A stretch of DNA of 38,582 bases from Candidatus Bipolaricaulota bacterium (GCA_018817505.1 JAHITR010000185.1:1-38582); one strand, 5' to 3'. Positions 24,322 to 33,575 are shown, counted from the stretch's first letter. The notes: generated from the sequence alone by a model not told the origin. Made by a program: numbers and translations.

Positions 24322-25479
24322 ATGGCAATGAACAAGAACGTTTATCTCGACAATAGCGCGACGACCCCCGTGGCCCCTGAAGTCCTTGAGGCCATGATTC
24401 CGTTCTTCCAATCCCGTTATGGAAATGCCTCCAGCCTCCATTCAGAAGGACGCGATGCGCGGCGAGCGGTGGAGGAGAGTCGTGCCCTGATCGCCGAACA
24501 TCTCAAAGTGCATCCCAGTGAAATCGTATTCACATCCGGGGCTACTGAAGCAGACAATCTGGCTCTTCTGGGAACCGCTCTCCGCTCAACGGGTGGACAT
24601 CTTATCACGTCCAGGATTGAGCATGATGCCGTCCGCCACTCAGCCGATTGGCTTGCCTCTCGTGGCTACGATGTGACCCTTCTTGAAGTGGACGAGTTCG
24701 GCCGAGTCAGTGCGGATGACGTTCGAGAGGCAATCCGCCCCGATACGATGCTCGTATCCGTCATGGCAGGAAACAATGAAGTCGGCACGATTCAGCCGAT
24801 TCGTGCGATTGGGGAGATTTGCAGGGAACGAAGCGTCCCCTTTCATACCGACGCCGTTCAGGCCTATGGCAAGATTGAGCTGCCCATGGATGTGATCGAT
24901 ATGCTATCGGTGTCTGCACACAAATTGCATGGCCCCAAGGGAGTTGGCTTTCTCTATGTTCGCAAAGGGACAAAACTCACTCCCTTGCTTCATGGCGGTG
25001 GACATGAGCACGGGCGTCGATCAGGCACAGAAAACGTACCTGGAATTGTGGGATTGGGAGTGGCCACCCAGATCGCGTTTGAGGAGCGTGACCGAGTCAC
25101 GCAGAGGATGGAGGGATTTCGCGAATACCTCATCCAAGAAGTACTCAAGCTCCCAGCTACAAGACTCAATGGCCATCCCACAGAGAGTCTGCCCCATATC
25201 GCCAACTTCAGTTTTGAGGCCATCGAGGGAGAGAGCCTCATCATGAAGCTGGACGAACACCACATCGCGACATCCACAGGCTCAGCTTGCTCATCGCCCA
25301 ATCTGGAACCAAGCCACGTCTTGGTAGCATTAGGCGTTCCGCTCTCCATGGCCCATGGGAGCCTGCGCGTTAGCACGGGGAGGCAGACGATGCAGGATGA
25401 TATCGATGCACTGCTGAAGGCATTGCCCATCGTCGTGCAGGAACTGCGAGACATGTCGCCGTTCAAGGTAGGAGGATAA
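24322..25479 (+). CDS. Cysteine desulfurase (NifS/IscS family)
   Basis: PLP enzyme that takes sulfur from cysteine as a persulfide and hands it to the Fe-S scaffold. About 385 residues. N-terminal YLDNSATTPV, then TSGATEADNLAL, SRIEHDAV, the PLP lysine in SAHKLHGPKG (Lys201 counted from this start) and the mobile catalytic Cys in STGSACSS (Cys323). The long Cys loop places it in the IscS/NifS group I and not SufS. Start choices are GTG 24319, ATG 24322 and ATG 24328; the -10 box ends at 24310, so the message may be nearly leaderless and 24322 is a compromise. The scaffold gene starts directly after its TAA. Confidence 0.94.
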   Translation: MAMNKNVYLDNSATTPVAPEVLEAMIPFFQSRYGNASSLHSEGRDARRAVEESRALIAEHLKVHPSEIVFTSGATEADNLALLGTALRSTGGHLITSRIEHDAVRHSADWLASRGYDVTLLEVDEFGRVSADDVREAIRPDTMLVSVMAGNNEVGTIQPIRAIGEICRERSVPFHTDAVQAYGKIELPMDVIDMLSVSAHKLHGPKGVGFLYVRKGTKLTPLLHGGGHEHGRRSGTENVPGIVGLGVATQIAFEERDRVTQRMEGFREYLIQEVLKLPATRLNGHPTESLPHIANFSFEAIEGESLIMKLDEHHIATSTGSACSSPNLEPSHVLVALGVPLSMAHGSLRVSTGRQTMQDDIDALLKALPIVVQELRDMSPFKVGG

Positions 25480-25983
25480 ATGTATACCGAAAAAGTCATT
25501 GATCACTTCCGAGAACCTCACAACCGGGGGAAGATGGAAAACTACTCCGCGGTCGGCAAAGTTGGCAATATCGTCTGCGGCGACGTGATGTGGCTCTATA
25601 TCAAGGTCGACAAGAACGACGCCGGCCAGGACATCATCACGGATATTTCGTGGGAAACCTTCGGCTGCACAGCAGCCATAGCTACGTCGTCAATGGTTTC
25701 AGACATAGGCAAAGGAAAGACGATCGAAGAAGCGATTGCTGTGACTAATCAGGATGTCGCCAGCGAACTCGGTGGGCTTCCTCCAATCAAGATGCATTGT
25801 TCGGCGCTGGCAGCAGATGCATTGAACGAAGCGATTTACGCCTACTTGATCCAAGAGAAGCGCAGCATTCCCGAAGCACTCCAGAAACGTCACGACCACA
25901 TTGCCAAGGAGATGGCCCAACTCGAAGAGCGCTATGCTGCCTTCACAGAAAAGGGGAACTCGAAGCCTAGAGGTTGCGAGTAG
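25480..25983 (+). CDS. Fe-S cluster assembly scaffold IscU/NifU N-terminal type
   Basis: 167-residue scaffold on which [2Fe-2S] and [4Fe-4S] clusters are built. The three ligand cysteines are present: VCGD (Cys33, with Asp35), FGCTAAIA (Cys63) and KMHCSALAADAL (Cys107). The usual FGCGAA is FGCTAA here. It is longer than IscU (about 125) because of a charged C-terminal helix (about 125-158) and ends in RGCE with an extra Cys, but it lacks the NifU ferredoxin and C-terminal Nfu domains. ATG 25480 follows GGAGG inside the end of the desulfurase gene. HscA, HscB and SUF components are not nearby. Confidence 0.94.
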   Translation: MYTEKVIDHFREPHNRGKMENYSAVGKVGNIVCGDVMWLYIKVDKNDAGQDIITDISWETFGCTAAIATSSMVSDIGKGKTIEEAIAVTNQDVASELGGLPPIKMHCSALAADALNEAIYAYLIQEKRSIPEALQKRHDHIAKEMAQLEERYAAFTEKGNSKPRGCE

Positions 25984-25992
25984 GCAACAGAC

Positions 25993-26418
25993 ATGAATCT
26001 GACCAAGAAATCGAGCTACGGACTCATCGCTGCCCTGGAGCTGGCACGCCATTCGCAGGCATCTCCCCAATCAGCCACTGCAATCGCAGAGCAATACTCT
26101 CTTCCCGTATCGTTTATCGAGAAGATCCTGCACGAATTGCGACATGCCGGAATCATTCGCTCCAAGCAGGGTCGCGCTGGCGGATATTACCTTGCCCGGT
26201 CTCCCGAACAGATCTCTGTTCGCGATGTTCTTGAGGCGCTTGGGGAATCCCTGGATTTGGTCGGATGTTTGAACTCGGAATCCCACTGTGATCTGACCGA
26301 TTGCTGCCCAACGCAAAGTGCGTGGCGCCACATTGACACGCGATTCAAGGGACTGCTGGATTCGCTGTCGCTTCAATCGTTGCTCCATTCAGACGCCGGG
26401 TTCGGAAAATCATCGTGA
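25993..26418 (+). CDS. Rrf2-family transcriptional regulator, IscR-like
   Basis: 141 residues. Winged HTH: SSYGLIAALELARHS, SATAIAEQYSLPVSFIEKILHEL and SKQGRAGGYYLARSPEQISVRDVLEAL are all Rrf2 hallmarks. The cluster loop has four cysteines, GCLNSESHCDLTDCC (about 92-106), compatible with binding an Fe-S cluster as IscR does (three Cys there), so it probably senses cellular Fe-S status and controls the upstream desulfurase-scaffold operon. The spacing of the Cys residues differs from E. coli IscR. ATG 25993, 9 nt after the scaffold stop, has only a weak AGG upstream. A palindrome in the operon promoter is the candidate site. Confidence 0.9.
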   Translation: MNLTKKSSYGLIAALELARHSQASPQSATAIAEQYSLPVSFIEKILHELRHAGIIRSKQGRAGGYYLARSPEQISVRDVLEALGESLDLVGCLNSESHCDLTDCCPTQSAWRHIDTRFKGLLDSLSLQSLLHSDAGFGKSS

Positions 26419-26475
26419 ATCATCGTGGAAGCATCTACTGAAGGTGTTTTTAGCCCATTCGCGTAATGCACATTA

Positions 26476-26576
26476 CCGACAGGGCTCTGATCTTTGTGAT
26501 ATAGTCGGCGCGAGAAAGAACCCCCTCATCTTTTTCACCACCCGGAGTGGGCGGCCGAGCGACAAGCACGGCCGCC
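26476..26576 (+). ncRNA. Candidate small RNA between convergent genes
   Basis: A promoter-like pair CCGACA (26476-26481), 18-nt spacer, TATAGT (26500-26505, with TGA before it) is followed by about 65 nt without an open frame and then a GGCGGCCG/CGGCCGCC hairpin (26550-26576). The transcript would start near 26512. It matches no RNA family I recognise. The hairpin may instead be only the shared terminator of the two convergent genes. Confidence 0.3.
26550..26576. terminator. Bidirectional terminator hairpin
   Basis: Perfect 8-bp stem GGCGGCCG / CGGCCGCC between the convergent Rrf2 and PrsW-like genes. Plus strand continues TACCATTTT; on the minus strand a second small hairpin and TGAAAAAG follow. 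Confidence 0.55.
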
Positions 26577-26584
26577 TACCATTT

Positions 26585-27496
26585 TCAGGATCCAATTCCC
26601 ATCGACAGAAGCCGATGCAGCAGATAAATGCCGCTAACCAGCACAGGAAACAGGATAATCAATGAGAGCGTCACCGGATAGAACGACAAAGTACTGCGGT
26701 TCATTTTCCCGGGCCACGAAAACCCTTCAGCAAAAAGCACTTCAACAGGAGAAATCCCAAATTCCCAGGGCGATCGCTCCCCATCAATGAGGGCGACAAG
26801 TGCCACAAACGGAGAATCCTCAAGCGCGCGGCGCCGTAGTGCCGTGAATAGGCCAATGTAGGCAACGGCTATAGTCCAAAGCAATGGGGTTCCCCTGCTG
26901 CTCGCCACAAGATTGAACAGACTGTGAGTGCCTGCAGCAGTCAGAAAAGCACCGGCAAACCATCCACCACGCCCCTTCACTGATCGGCACATTCCCCAGC
27001 CGATGAAGAATCCGGCGATCGCGTCGAACAAGACGTGATCGGGGAATGATCGGGCATACGCCATGAATCGGAAGACCTCGATGAAGTGACTGGAATCACC
27101 TGCAATCCAAGAGGGATAAGTGTTACCGAAGATGTACCAGAAATCTTCATAAATGGCGAAGCCGACGCCAAGGATCCCGAAATGAACGGCATAGTCCAAC
27201 GGTTCGATCAAGCTTGGATATCCTAGCCGTCCGACAGTGATTGCGAACAGGGACAGTTTCACAGATTCTTCTATCAGCGGCGCGACCAGGACAGCTCCAA
27301 CAAGACCGTCTGGCTTCAGTCCGGGGATCCATCGATCAATCACAAGGACTGGCACAACAGCCAGCATTCCTACAGCGAATGTCGTGAGGATCGGAACCAA
27401 AGGAAGTCGTCGCAGCGGATGGCTGCGGTACAGCAGAGCGATGTAGATCATTGACAATGCCGATGAGAGATAGGCCGATTGAAGAAACAGCTGCAT
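26585..27496 (-). CDS. PrsW-family intramembrane metalloprotease
   Basis: 303-residue polytopic membrane protein with about eight helices. The PrsW catalytic motifs are in order: APLIEESVK (Glu76-Glu77), GFAIYEDFWY (Glu117), FPDHVLFDAIAGF (His154) and GTHSLFN (His191). PrsW in Bacillus cleaves anti-sigma factor RsiW; no such target is in this window, so the substrate is unknown. The C-terminal 100 residues, with a soluble stretch (about 220-275) and a last helix, go beyond the core. ATG 27496 follows GGAGG at 4 nt. It is the last gene of the long minus-strand cluster, 53 nt after cdsA. Confidence 0.85.
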   Translation of the reverse strand: MQLFLQSAYLSSALSMIYIALLYRSHPLRRLPLVPILTTFAVGMLAVVPVLVIDRWIPGLKPDGLVGAVLVAPLIEESVKLSLFAITVGRLGYPSLIEPLDYAVHFGILGVGFAIYEDFWYIFGNTYPSWIAGDSSHFIEVFRFMAYARSFPDHVLFDAIAGFFIGWGMCRSVKGRGGWFAGAFLTAAGTHSLFNLVASSRGTPLLWTIAVAYIGLFTALRRRALEDSPFVALVALIDGERSPWEFGISPVEVLFAEGFSWPGKMNRSTLSFYPVTLSLIILFPVLVSGIYLLHRLLSMGIGS

Positions 27497-27549
27497 GCCG
27501 CCTCCGATGCAGAGCCCGGGTTCAGACAGGCTACGCGCACGCCCTCCGA

Positions 27550-28407
27550 CTAGAAGAATCGCACAGCGTAATGAAAGTAGAAATAGAACGCGGGCAAGGC
27601 AAACAGCAACCCATCGATGCGATCGATGGCTCCACCGTGACCCGGTAGGAACGTGCCAGTATCCTTAACGCCAGCCGCTCGTTTCAGTTTGGAAGCGAAC
27701 AAATCCCCCAATTGCGCAGCGCAACCCACAAGTACCCCGGCAATCAGCAGATGCACGAATCCGTCCCAGAAGACGAGATTCCGCCATACAGGCGAGAACG
27801 TAGCACCGACGATTCCTCCCAGCACAGCAAGGATGAATCCTCCGACAACGCCTTCCCACGTCTTGTTGGGGCTAACGTTTGGGAACGCCTTGTGCCTTCC
27901 CAAGGATTTGCCAACGAAGTACGCACCGGCGTCATAGCCCCAAACCATGAGCAAGACAACCAGCGCATTCACAGCTCCCACATGCGGTTTCTGCCCAGGA
28001 CTCCCCAGGTAAATGAGCTGGAAATAGTGCAATAGCCACGGAATGTAGAGCAATCCAAAAACGCCAGCCGCGGCTTGGATGAGGCCCGTGAGATGCGGCA
28101 TAGCGCCAAGATAGCGTAGAACCTGATAGGCGATCGCGCACATCATCACAACGTCCGCGTACTTCGCTTGGAAGAAGATGAGGCTCAGCGTAAGTACAGG
28201 CACCCAGATGAGAAACTCAGGCGCAGCAAGCGAGATTCCCAGCTTCTTCATCAGCTGCAGATACTCGACCGATGCCAAGTAGGCAACGACCATGATCACC
28301 AATCCGACAATCCACTGCACTTCGAACCGAGCCCCAACGTACAAAACGATGAAAATGACAGCCATGGCAGCGGCAGCACTCGCAAGTCGGCGCAGCAGAT
28401 TCACCAA
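27550..28407 (-). CDS. cdsA: Phosphatidate cytidylyltransferase
   Basis: Makes CDP-diacylglycerol from CTP and phosphatidic acid, the branch point to all phospholipids. 285 residues with about eight membrane helices. The CdsA signature is in the C-terminal third: LGDLFASKLKRAAGVKDTG, then LPGHGGAIDRIDGLLF, holding the metal-binding Asp residues; SPNKTWEGVVGG is also typical. It starts at TTG 28407, 8 nt after GGAGG; a GTG 3 nt downstream is the alternative. It begins 1 nt after the uppS stop codon, the uppS-cdsA order found in many bacteria, so the two are co-transcribed. Confidence 0.95.
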   Translation of the reverse strand: MVNLLRRLASAAAAMAVIFIVLYVGARFEVQWIVGLVIMVVAYLASVEYLQLMKKLGISLAAPEFLIWVPVLTLSLIFFQAKYADVVMMCAIAYQVLRYLGAMPHLTGLIQAAAGVFGLLYIPWLLHYFQLIYLGSPGQKPHVGAVNALVVLLMVWGYDAGAYFVGKSLGRHKAFPNVSPNKTWEGVVGGFILAVLGGIVGATFSPVWRNLVFWDGFVHLLIAGVLVGCAAQLGDLFASKLKRAAGVKDTGTFLPGHGGAIDRIDGLLFALPAFYFYFHYAVRFF

Positions 28408-28408
28408 G

Positions 28409-29149
28409 TCACTCGCCTCCTACAGAACCGAATCGTCGGTCACGCTTCTGAAACTCCCCTAGTATCTTCGTGAACTCCTCAGGAGTAAAATCGGGCCACA
28501 ACGTGTCGGGGAACGCAAGTTCCGCATAGGCCGCTTGCCAGAGCAGGAAATTGGAGAGGCGCTGCTCTCCACTCGTGCGAATGATGAGATCAGGATCAGG
28601 GATGCCTGCCGTGTACAAGTTGGCCTCGAAGTTCTCTGGCGTGACTTCCGCTTCAGATAGCTCTCCACTGGCAACGGCCTGAACCATCAGCTTGCACGCC
28701 CGGAGGATTTCCTGTTGCGCTCCGTAATTAATGGCGATGGTCAGAGTCAATCCTTCGCCTGCCGCCGTCTCAGCCGTCACATATTCCACGGCTTCGCGTG
28801 TTTCTTGCGGAACGCGGGCGACGTCCCCAGCGATGCGAAGGCGTATGCCTCCACGCTTCAGATCAGGCAGCTTCTCGATCGCAAACTGCTTAAGTAGGCC
28901 CATAAGCGCATCGACTTCTTGCTTGGGCCGCCGCCAATTCTCTGCCGAAAAGGCGTACAAAGTGAGAAATCGCAAGCCAAGGTCGCTGGCAGCAAAACGT
29001 ATCAGTCGTTCAGCAGCCTGCGCACCTGCGAAATGCCCCTCGGTTCGAGACAGATTGCGCTGCTGTGCCCATCGCCCGTTCCCATCCAGGATGATGGCCA
29101 CATGCTTGGGCAAGCCAGCGCGCTTTAGTTCCTCGATCGAGTCGTTCAC
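28409..29149 (-). CDS. uppS: Isoprenyl transferase (undecaprenyl diphosphate synthase)
   Basis: cis-Prenyltransferase adding isopentenyl units to farnesyl diphosphate to make the C55 lipid carrier for cell-wall synthesis. 246 residues, normal length. Motifs: IILDGNGRWA with catalytic Asp22, FAGAQAAERLIR, YAFSAENWRRP, the IAINYGAQQEI strand and the C-terminal DLIIRTSGEQRLSNFLLW. Soluble, without signal peptide. The GTG start at 29149 overlaps the folC stop by 4 bp (GTGA) and has GGAGGG upstream, so translation is coupled to folC. Confidence 0.97.
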   Translation of the reverse strand: MNDSIEELKRAGLPKHVAIILDGNGRWAQQRNLSRTEGHFAGAQAAERLIRFAASDLGLRFLTLYAFSAENWRRPKQEVDALMGLLKQFAIEKLPDLKRGGIRLRIAGDVARVPQETREAVEYVTAETAAGEGLTLTIAINYGAQQEILRACKLMVQAVASGELSEAEVTPENFEANLYTAGIPDPDLIIRTSGEQRLSNFLLWQAAYAELAFPDTLWPDFTPEEFTKILGEFQKRDRRFGSVGGE

Positions 29150-30426
29150 ATTCCCTCCATCAGCCTTCGCCTCGCGGCTGCAACGACAGTCAGTGATCCG
29201 GTGATCACGAGCACGTCCTCAGGGTTTGCATGCGCAAGCCATGCTTGGATCCCCTCAGCAATGGTATGGTACGCAGTGATGTGTTGGAAAGCCCCCCTGG
29301 CCTTCTCAACAAGTCGATCCATCGGAAGTGCGCGCGGACTGTCTGATACGCACAATCCAATCGAGGAGAAAGCTGTCTTCAGAATCGACAGCGCTGCATC
29401 GACGTCCTTGTCACCCAGGACGCCATAGAGAAGAAACCGATGCTTGGGATCGGGCACAAGCTCACTCATATCCGCCGTAAGAACCTTCATCGCCGCCTCG
29501 TTGTGCGCGCCATCGAGAAGGATCGTGGGCGATTGCCGAACGACTTCCATGCGTCCCGGCCAGAAGACGGCACCAAGTCCCGCGAGGATGGCCTCATCCG
29601 GAATGTTCCATCCACGTGCACGCAACGTACGAATCGCACCCAATACAAGGCGTAGATTGTCACCCTGCGCTGAGCCAATGAGCGGAATACGGATGCGGCG
29701 AAGCGGTTGATCCCAGTTCACATCGTAGATGGAGGCATCCCAATCGCGCGACACACGCGTCACTGCAATGTCATCCACAAGCGTCAGAATCGCCCCCACG
29801 GCCTCGCATTCCGCTCGAACGATTTGGAGGACGGATTCAGGCAACCCCGCCGTCAACATAGGCTGTCCTGCCTTGGCAATGCCTGCCTTCTCCCATGCGA
29901 TCTTCTCCACTGTATCTCCCAGGATGGCCTGATGATCCAAAGTAACGTTGGTCAGAATCGCCAACTCGGGACAGATCCCATTGGTGGCATCAAATCGGCC
30001 GCCCAGCCCGACTTCAATGACGCTGATATCCGCATGCGAACGCGCAAGAACGTCGAATGCTATGGCAGTGATGATCTCGAATTGACTTGGGACGTCAGCA
30101 AGCAACTGGAGAAGCGGGATCAATCGCTCGACGGCATCCGTCAGGTCAGCTTCAGAGATCCATTCACCGTTCAGGGCAATGCGATCTCGAAAATCGATGA
30201 GTTCCGGCGACGTAAACCGCCCCACCTTGAGTCCCGCTGCACGCAGAACGGCGTCCAGCATGGCGACGACTGAGCCTTTGCCGTTGGTGCCACCGACGTG
30301 AATCGTCGGATGGGCGAGTTGAGGCCTCCCAAGCGCATCAAGAAGTCGCTCGATTCGTTGCAGGCCCGGCTTGACCTCGAATCGTGGGAAACGATCAAGG
30401 TACTGCCGGGCCTGTTGATAGGTCAT
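29146..30426 (-). CDS. folC: Folylpolyglutamate synthase / dihydrofolate synthase
   Basis: Mur-ligase-fold enzyme adding glutamate to dihydropteroate or folate with ATP. 426 residues. HVGGTNGKGSVV (43-54) is the P-loop; FTSPELIDFRDRI, GGRFDATNG and LTNVTLDHQAILG, EKAGIAK follow as in FolC. The C-terminal domain has LLDGAHNEAAMKVL. Whether it is mono- or bifunctional cannot be read from motifs. ATG 30426 directly follows the valS stop and its GGAGG lies inside valS. It is the middle gene of valS-folC-uppS-cdsA. Confidence 0.95.
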   Translation of the reverse strand: MTYQQARQYLDRFPRFEVKPGLQRIERLLDALGRPQLAHPTIHVGGTNGKGSVVAMLDAVLRAAGLKVGRFTSPELIDFRDRIALNGEWISEADLTDAVERLIPLLQLLADVPSQFEIITAIAFDVLARSHADISVIEVGLGGRFDATNGICPELAILTNVTLDHQAILGDTVEKIAWEKAGIAKAGQPMLTAGLPESVLQIVRAECEAVGAILTLVDDIAVTRVSRDWDASIYDVNWDQPLRRIRIPLIGSAQGDNLRLVLGAIRTLRARGWNIPDEAILAGLGAVFWPGRMEVVRQSPTILLDGAHNEAAMKVLTADMSELVPDPKHRFLLYGVLGDKDVDAALSILKTAFSSIGLCVSDSPRALPMDRLVEKARGAFQHITAYHTIAEGIQAWLAHANPEDVLVITGSLTVVAAARRRLMEGM

Positions 30427-33054
30427 CTATCCTCCAAGGGAGGCCAGATTCGCTTCCAAACGCTCTTTCTTCTGCGCGAACTCGTCACGTTTGCCGTGCT
30501 CTTTCTCAACGACATCCGCTGGCGCTCGCTTCAGGAATTGCTCGTTGGCCAGCTTCGCTGTCACTTGAGCCAAATCCTTGCAGACAACGACAAGCTCAGC
30601 CTGCAAGCGAGCCTTTTCTGCCCGCACGTCGATCATGTCCGCCACATCCACGAACAGCTCCCCACACGAGAGGATCTTGCGCGCTGAGCCTTCAACGGCC
30701 TCAAGTCGCTCGCCAATCGACCAATCCTCAGTCCCAGTCAATGCCATCACTGCGCCGAGATTGGCCTTCAGGACGTCGACCAACGAGGCTCCAGATACGG
30801 CGAGTGTTGCCGAGAGCTTCGCCTTTGCCGGGACATTGAGATCGGCTCGAATGGTGCGAATGCCGGTAATCACTTCTTGCAGCGCCTCCATCTCACGCTC
30901 GGCATCTTCATCGCGAGCGCCTGCCTCTGGATAGGCAGCACGGCATACGGACTCAGGCTCTTCACCCAACACCTGCCAAATCTCTTCGGTGATAAATGGA
31001 ACCATGGGGTGCAATAGCTTGATGATGTCCCTCAGTACGGTGTACAGCACACCCTTAACTCCGTCATCAGGGCTATCCTTCAGCCGTGGCTTGATCAGTT
31101 CGACATACCAGTCGCAGAAGTCATGCCACACGAAGCTGTAGACGGCCTCTGCTGCCAGATTGAAGGTGTATGCGTCCAAGTGCTCGCAAACGGTAGTCGT
31201 GGCCTCTGACAGCCTCGACAAGATGAAGCGATCCTCTAGCTTTTCGATTGTCTCGGGCAGTTCGGGGCGCTCATGACCCAGGTGCATCAGTGCGAAACGG
31301 GTGACATTCCACAGTTTGTTGAGGAAGTTGCGCGCATCGTCCAGCTGCGTGGTCGGCGTCCGCATGGTTCGCCCCTTGGACGTTGCATGGGCGAGAGCCA
31401 ATCGAAGTGCATCGGCGCCGTATTCGTCCATCAGTTCGATGGGATCGACACTGTTGCCTTTGGATTTGCTCATCTTCTGACCTTGAGCATCGACAATGAG
31501 GGGTGTGATGTAGACGTTCTTGAACGGAACCTCGTGCATGAAGTGTAGCGATGCCATGATCATGCGAGACACCCAGAAGAACAGGATGTCGAATCCAGTC
31601 AACAGGAAATCCGTGGGGAAGAACGTCTTCAGATCCTCGGTCTCCTCGGGCCAACCCATGATAGAGAACGGCCATAGCCAAGACGAGAACCACGTATCGA
31701 GTACGTCTTCATCTTGCCGCAATGTCACAATTCGTCCGTAATGTGTTTCGGCTTGGGCGGCTGCGTCCTCATCCGAGTGGGCAGCAAAGGCATGATCATC
31801 CGGACCGTACCAGATGGGAATACGATGCCCCCACCACAGTTGGCGCGAGATACACCAATCGCGGATATCTTCCAGCCAATCGAAGTACAGCTTGGACCAA
31901 CGCTCAGGAATAAACTGAATGCGGCCATCCTTCACTGCACCGATCGCGGACTCGGCCATTTCCTTCATACGAACGAACCACTGGGTGGAAATCAGAGGCT
32001 CGATCGCCGTGGAACAGCGCTCGCAGTGGCCGACTGAATGGCGATAGGGAACCATCTTCTCAAGCAACCCGTCAGCCTTCAGCCGCTCAACGACCGCCTT
32101 CTGAGCTGTTGCACGATCCATACCAGCAAATGGCCCACCGTTCTCATTGATCGTGCCATCCCCATTGAGAATGTTGATCGATGCGAGCCCGTGCGCCTTG
32201 CCGATTTCAAAATCGATAGGATCATGAGCTGGCGTGATCTTCAGCACGCCGGTTCCGAATTCAGGATCAACTTGTGCCGCGCCGACAATGGGCAACACGC
32301 GATCGAGAATGGGCAGGCGTGCGTTCTTCCCAATCAAGTGCGCGAATCGCGCATCTTCAGGGTTGACGGCAATGGCCGTATCCCCAAGCATCGTCTCAGG
32401 ACGCGTGGTGGCAATGATCACATGGCCGCCATCTTCCAGCGGATAGCGAATGTAGTACAGCCCGCCATCGACGTCCTCGTGTTCCACTTCCAGATCCGAG
32501 ACGGCTGTCTCGCAACGCGGGCACCAGTTCACCAAATAGGCACCGCGATAAATGAGATCCTCGTTGTACAGCTTGACGAACACCTCGCGCACAGCGCGCG
32601 ACAAGCCGTCGTCTAGCGTGAACCGCTGGCGTGACCAATCGCACGAACACCCAAGCGCCTTCAGTTGCTCAATAATCTCCGAGCCATATTTCTCTTTCCA
32701 ATCCCACACACGCTGTACAAACGCCTCGCGCCCCAAGTCATGACGGCTCACGCCTTCTTTGGCTAGCTGTTTTTCCACCACATTTTGGGTGGCAATACCG
32801 GCATGATCCGTTCCCGGGAACCAGCAGGCTTCTTTGCCCTTCATTCGCTGATAGCGAATGACCAGATCCTGAAGCGAGTTGTTGAGGGCATGGCCCATGT
32901 GCAGCCGCCCAGTGACATTGGGTGGCGGAATGACGATGGAGAATGGAACCTTGCTAACAGCGCCGGTGGCCGCGCGGAAGAATTGACCCTCTTCCCAAAA
33001 GCGATGAATCTTCGCCTCGACCTCTGCCGGCTGATAGCGTTTCGACAGTTCCAT
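30427..33054 (-). CDS. valS: Valyl-tRNA synthetase
   Basis: Class I aminoacyl-tRNA synthetase charging tRNA-Val. 875 residues, normal length. PPPNVTGRLHMGHA holds the HIGH motif as HMGH (52-55); KMSKS is at 527-531 (KMSKSKGNSVDP). The editing domain lies between, with TTRPETMLGDTA and DPEFGTGVLKITPAHDP; WCISRQLWWGHRIP is in the catalytic core. The C-terminal coiled coil (about 815-875) binds the tRNA elbow. ATG 33054 is preferred because GGAGG lies 5 nt upstream; an in-frame ATG at 33066 is possible. No T-box leader is present in the 51-bp gap after ndk. Confidence 0.97.
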   Translation of the reverse strand: MELSKRYQPAEVEAKIHRFWEEGQFFRAATGAVSKVPFSIVIPPPNVTGRLHMGHALNNSLQDLVIRYQRMKGKEACWFPGTDHAGIATQNVVEKQLAKEGVSRHDLGREAFVQRVWDWKEKYGSEIIEQLKALGCSCDWSRQRFTLDDGLSRAVREVFVKLYNEDLIYRGAYLVNWCPRCETAVSDLEVEHEDVDGGLYYIRYPLEDGGHVIIATTRPETMLGDTAIAVNPEDARFAHLIGKNARLPILDRVLPIVGAAQVDPEFGTGVLKITPAHDPIDFEIGKAHGLASINILNGDGTINENGGPFAGMDRATAQKAVVERLKADGLLEKMVPYRHSVGHCERCSTAIEPLISTQWFVRMKEMAESAIGAVKDGRIQFIPERWSKLYFDWLEDIRDWCISRQLWWGHRIPIWYGPDDHAFAAHSDEDAAAQAETHYGRIVTLRQDEDVLDTWFSSWLWPFSIMGWPEETEDLKTFFPTDFLLTGFDILFFWVSRMIMASLHFMHEVPFKNVYITPLIVDAQGQKMSKSKGNSVDPIELMDEYGADALRLALAHATSKGRTMRTPTTQLDDARNFLNKLWNVTRFALMHLGHERPELPETIEKLEDRFILSRLSEATTTVCEHLDAYTFNLAAEAVYSFVWHDFCDWYVELIKPRLKDSPDDGVKGVLYTVLRDIIKLLHPMVPFITEEIWQVLGEEPESVCRAAYPEAGARDEDAEREMEALQEVITGIRTIRADLNVPAKAKLSATLAVSGASLVDVLKANLGAVMALTGTEDWSIGERLEAVEGSARKILSCGELFVDVADMIDVRAEKARLQAELVVVCKDLAQVTAKLANEQFLKRAPADVVEKEHGKRDEFAQKKERLEANLASLGG

Positions 33055-33117
33055 GATGTCCTCCATGCTTCCGATTTGTGGCTTGTATCAGGGAGCCACG
33101 TGCCCCTTCGTTAGAAC

Positions 33118-33567
33118 CTAAAGCCAATCCTTGATCGTCATCTCGTAGTCGTACAATTCGCCCTCATCGAAGAATAGGACAAGCTCTCGCTGTGCAGACG
33201 CGGGTGAATCCGAGCCATGTACTAGATTCTTGGTGAAATTGATGCCCAAATCGCCGCGAATCGTCCCCGGCGCCGCAGCTTGAGGATTCGTCGTTCCCAT
33301 CATCGCACGTACGACGTCCACCGCATGGTCGCCCTCAATGGCAAGCGCAATCACTGGCGAAGACGTGATGAAATCACGAAGCATCGGGTAGAACGGCTTC
33401 TCGACGTGCTCTTGATAGTGACGGGCAGCCAACGCCTCGTCCACTTGCAGCATCTTCATCCCGGCAATCTTGAATCCCCTGCTCTCAAATCGTGAGATGA
33501 TGTGGCCCACATGGCCCCGCTGCACGGCATCCGGTTTGCACAATACCAATGTTCGTTCGTTTGCCAT
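33118..33567 (-). CDS. ndk: Nucleoside diphosphate kinase
   Basis: Transfers the gamma-phosphate of ATP to other NDPs through a phospho-histidine. 149 residues. TLVLCKPDAVQRG opens the fold; FTKNLVHGSDS holds the active His117; MMGTTNPQAAAPGTIRGD is the nucleotide-binding loop. Length and all key residues are standard. ATG 33567 follows GGAGGA at 4 nt and starts 8 nt after the dprA stop, so ndk belongs to the dprA transcript. Confidence 0.97.
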   Translation of the reverse strand: MANERTLVLCKPDAVQRGHVGHIISRFESRGFKIAGMKMLQVDEALAARHYQEHVEKPFYPMLRDFITSSPVIALAIEGDHAVDVVRAMMGTTNPQAAAPGTIRGDLGINFTKNLVHGSDSPASAQRELVLFFDEGELYDYEMTIKDWL

Positions 33568-33575
33568 GGCTCCTC

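Noticed and set aside
33055-33117. T-box leader before valS
   Set aside because: The gap is only about 60 bp and lacks the T-box sequence and antiterminator structure.
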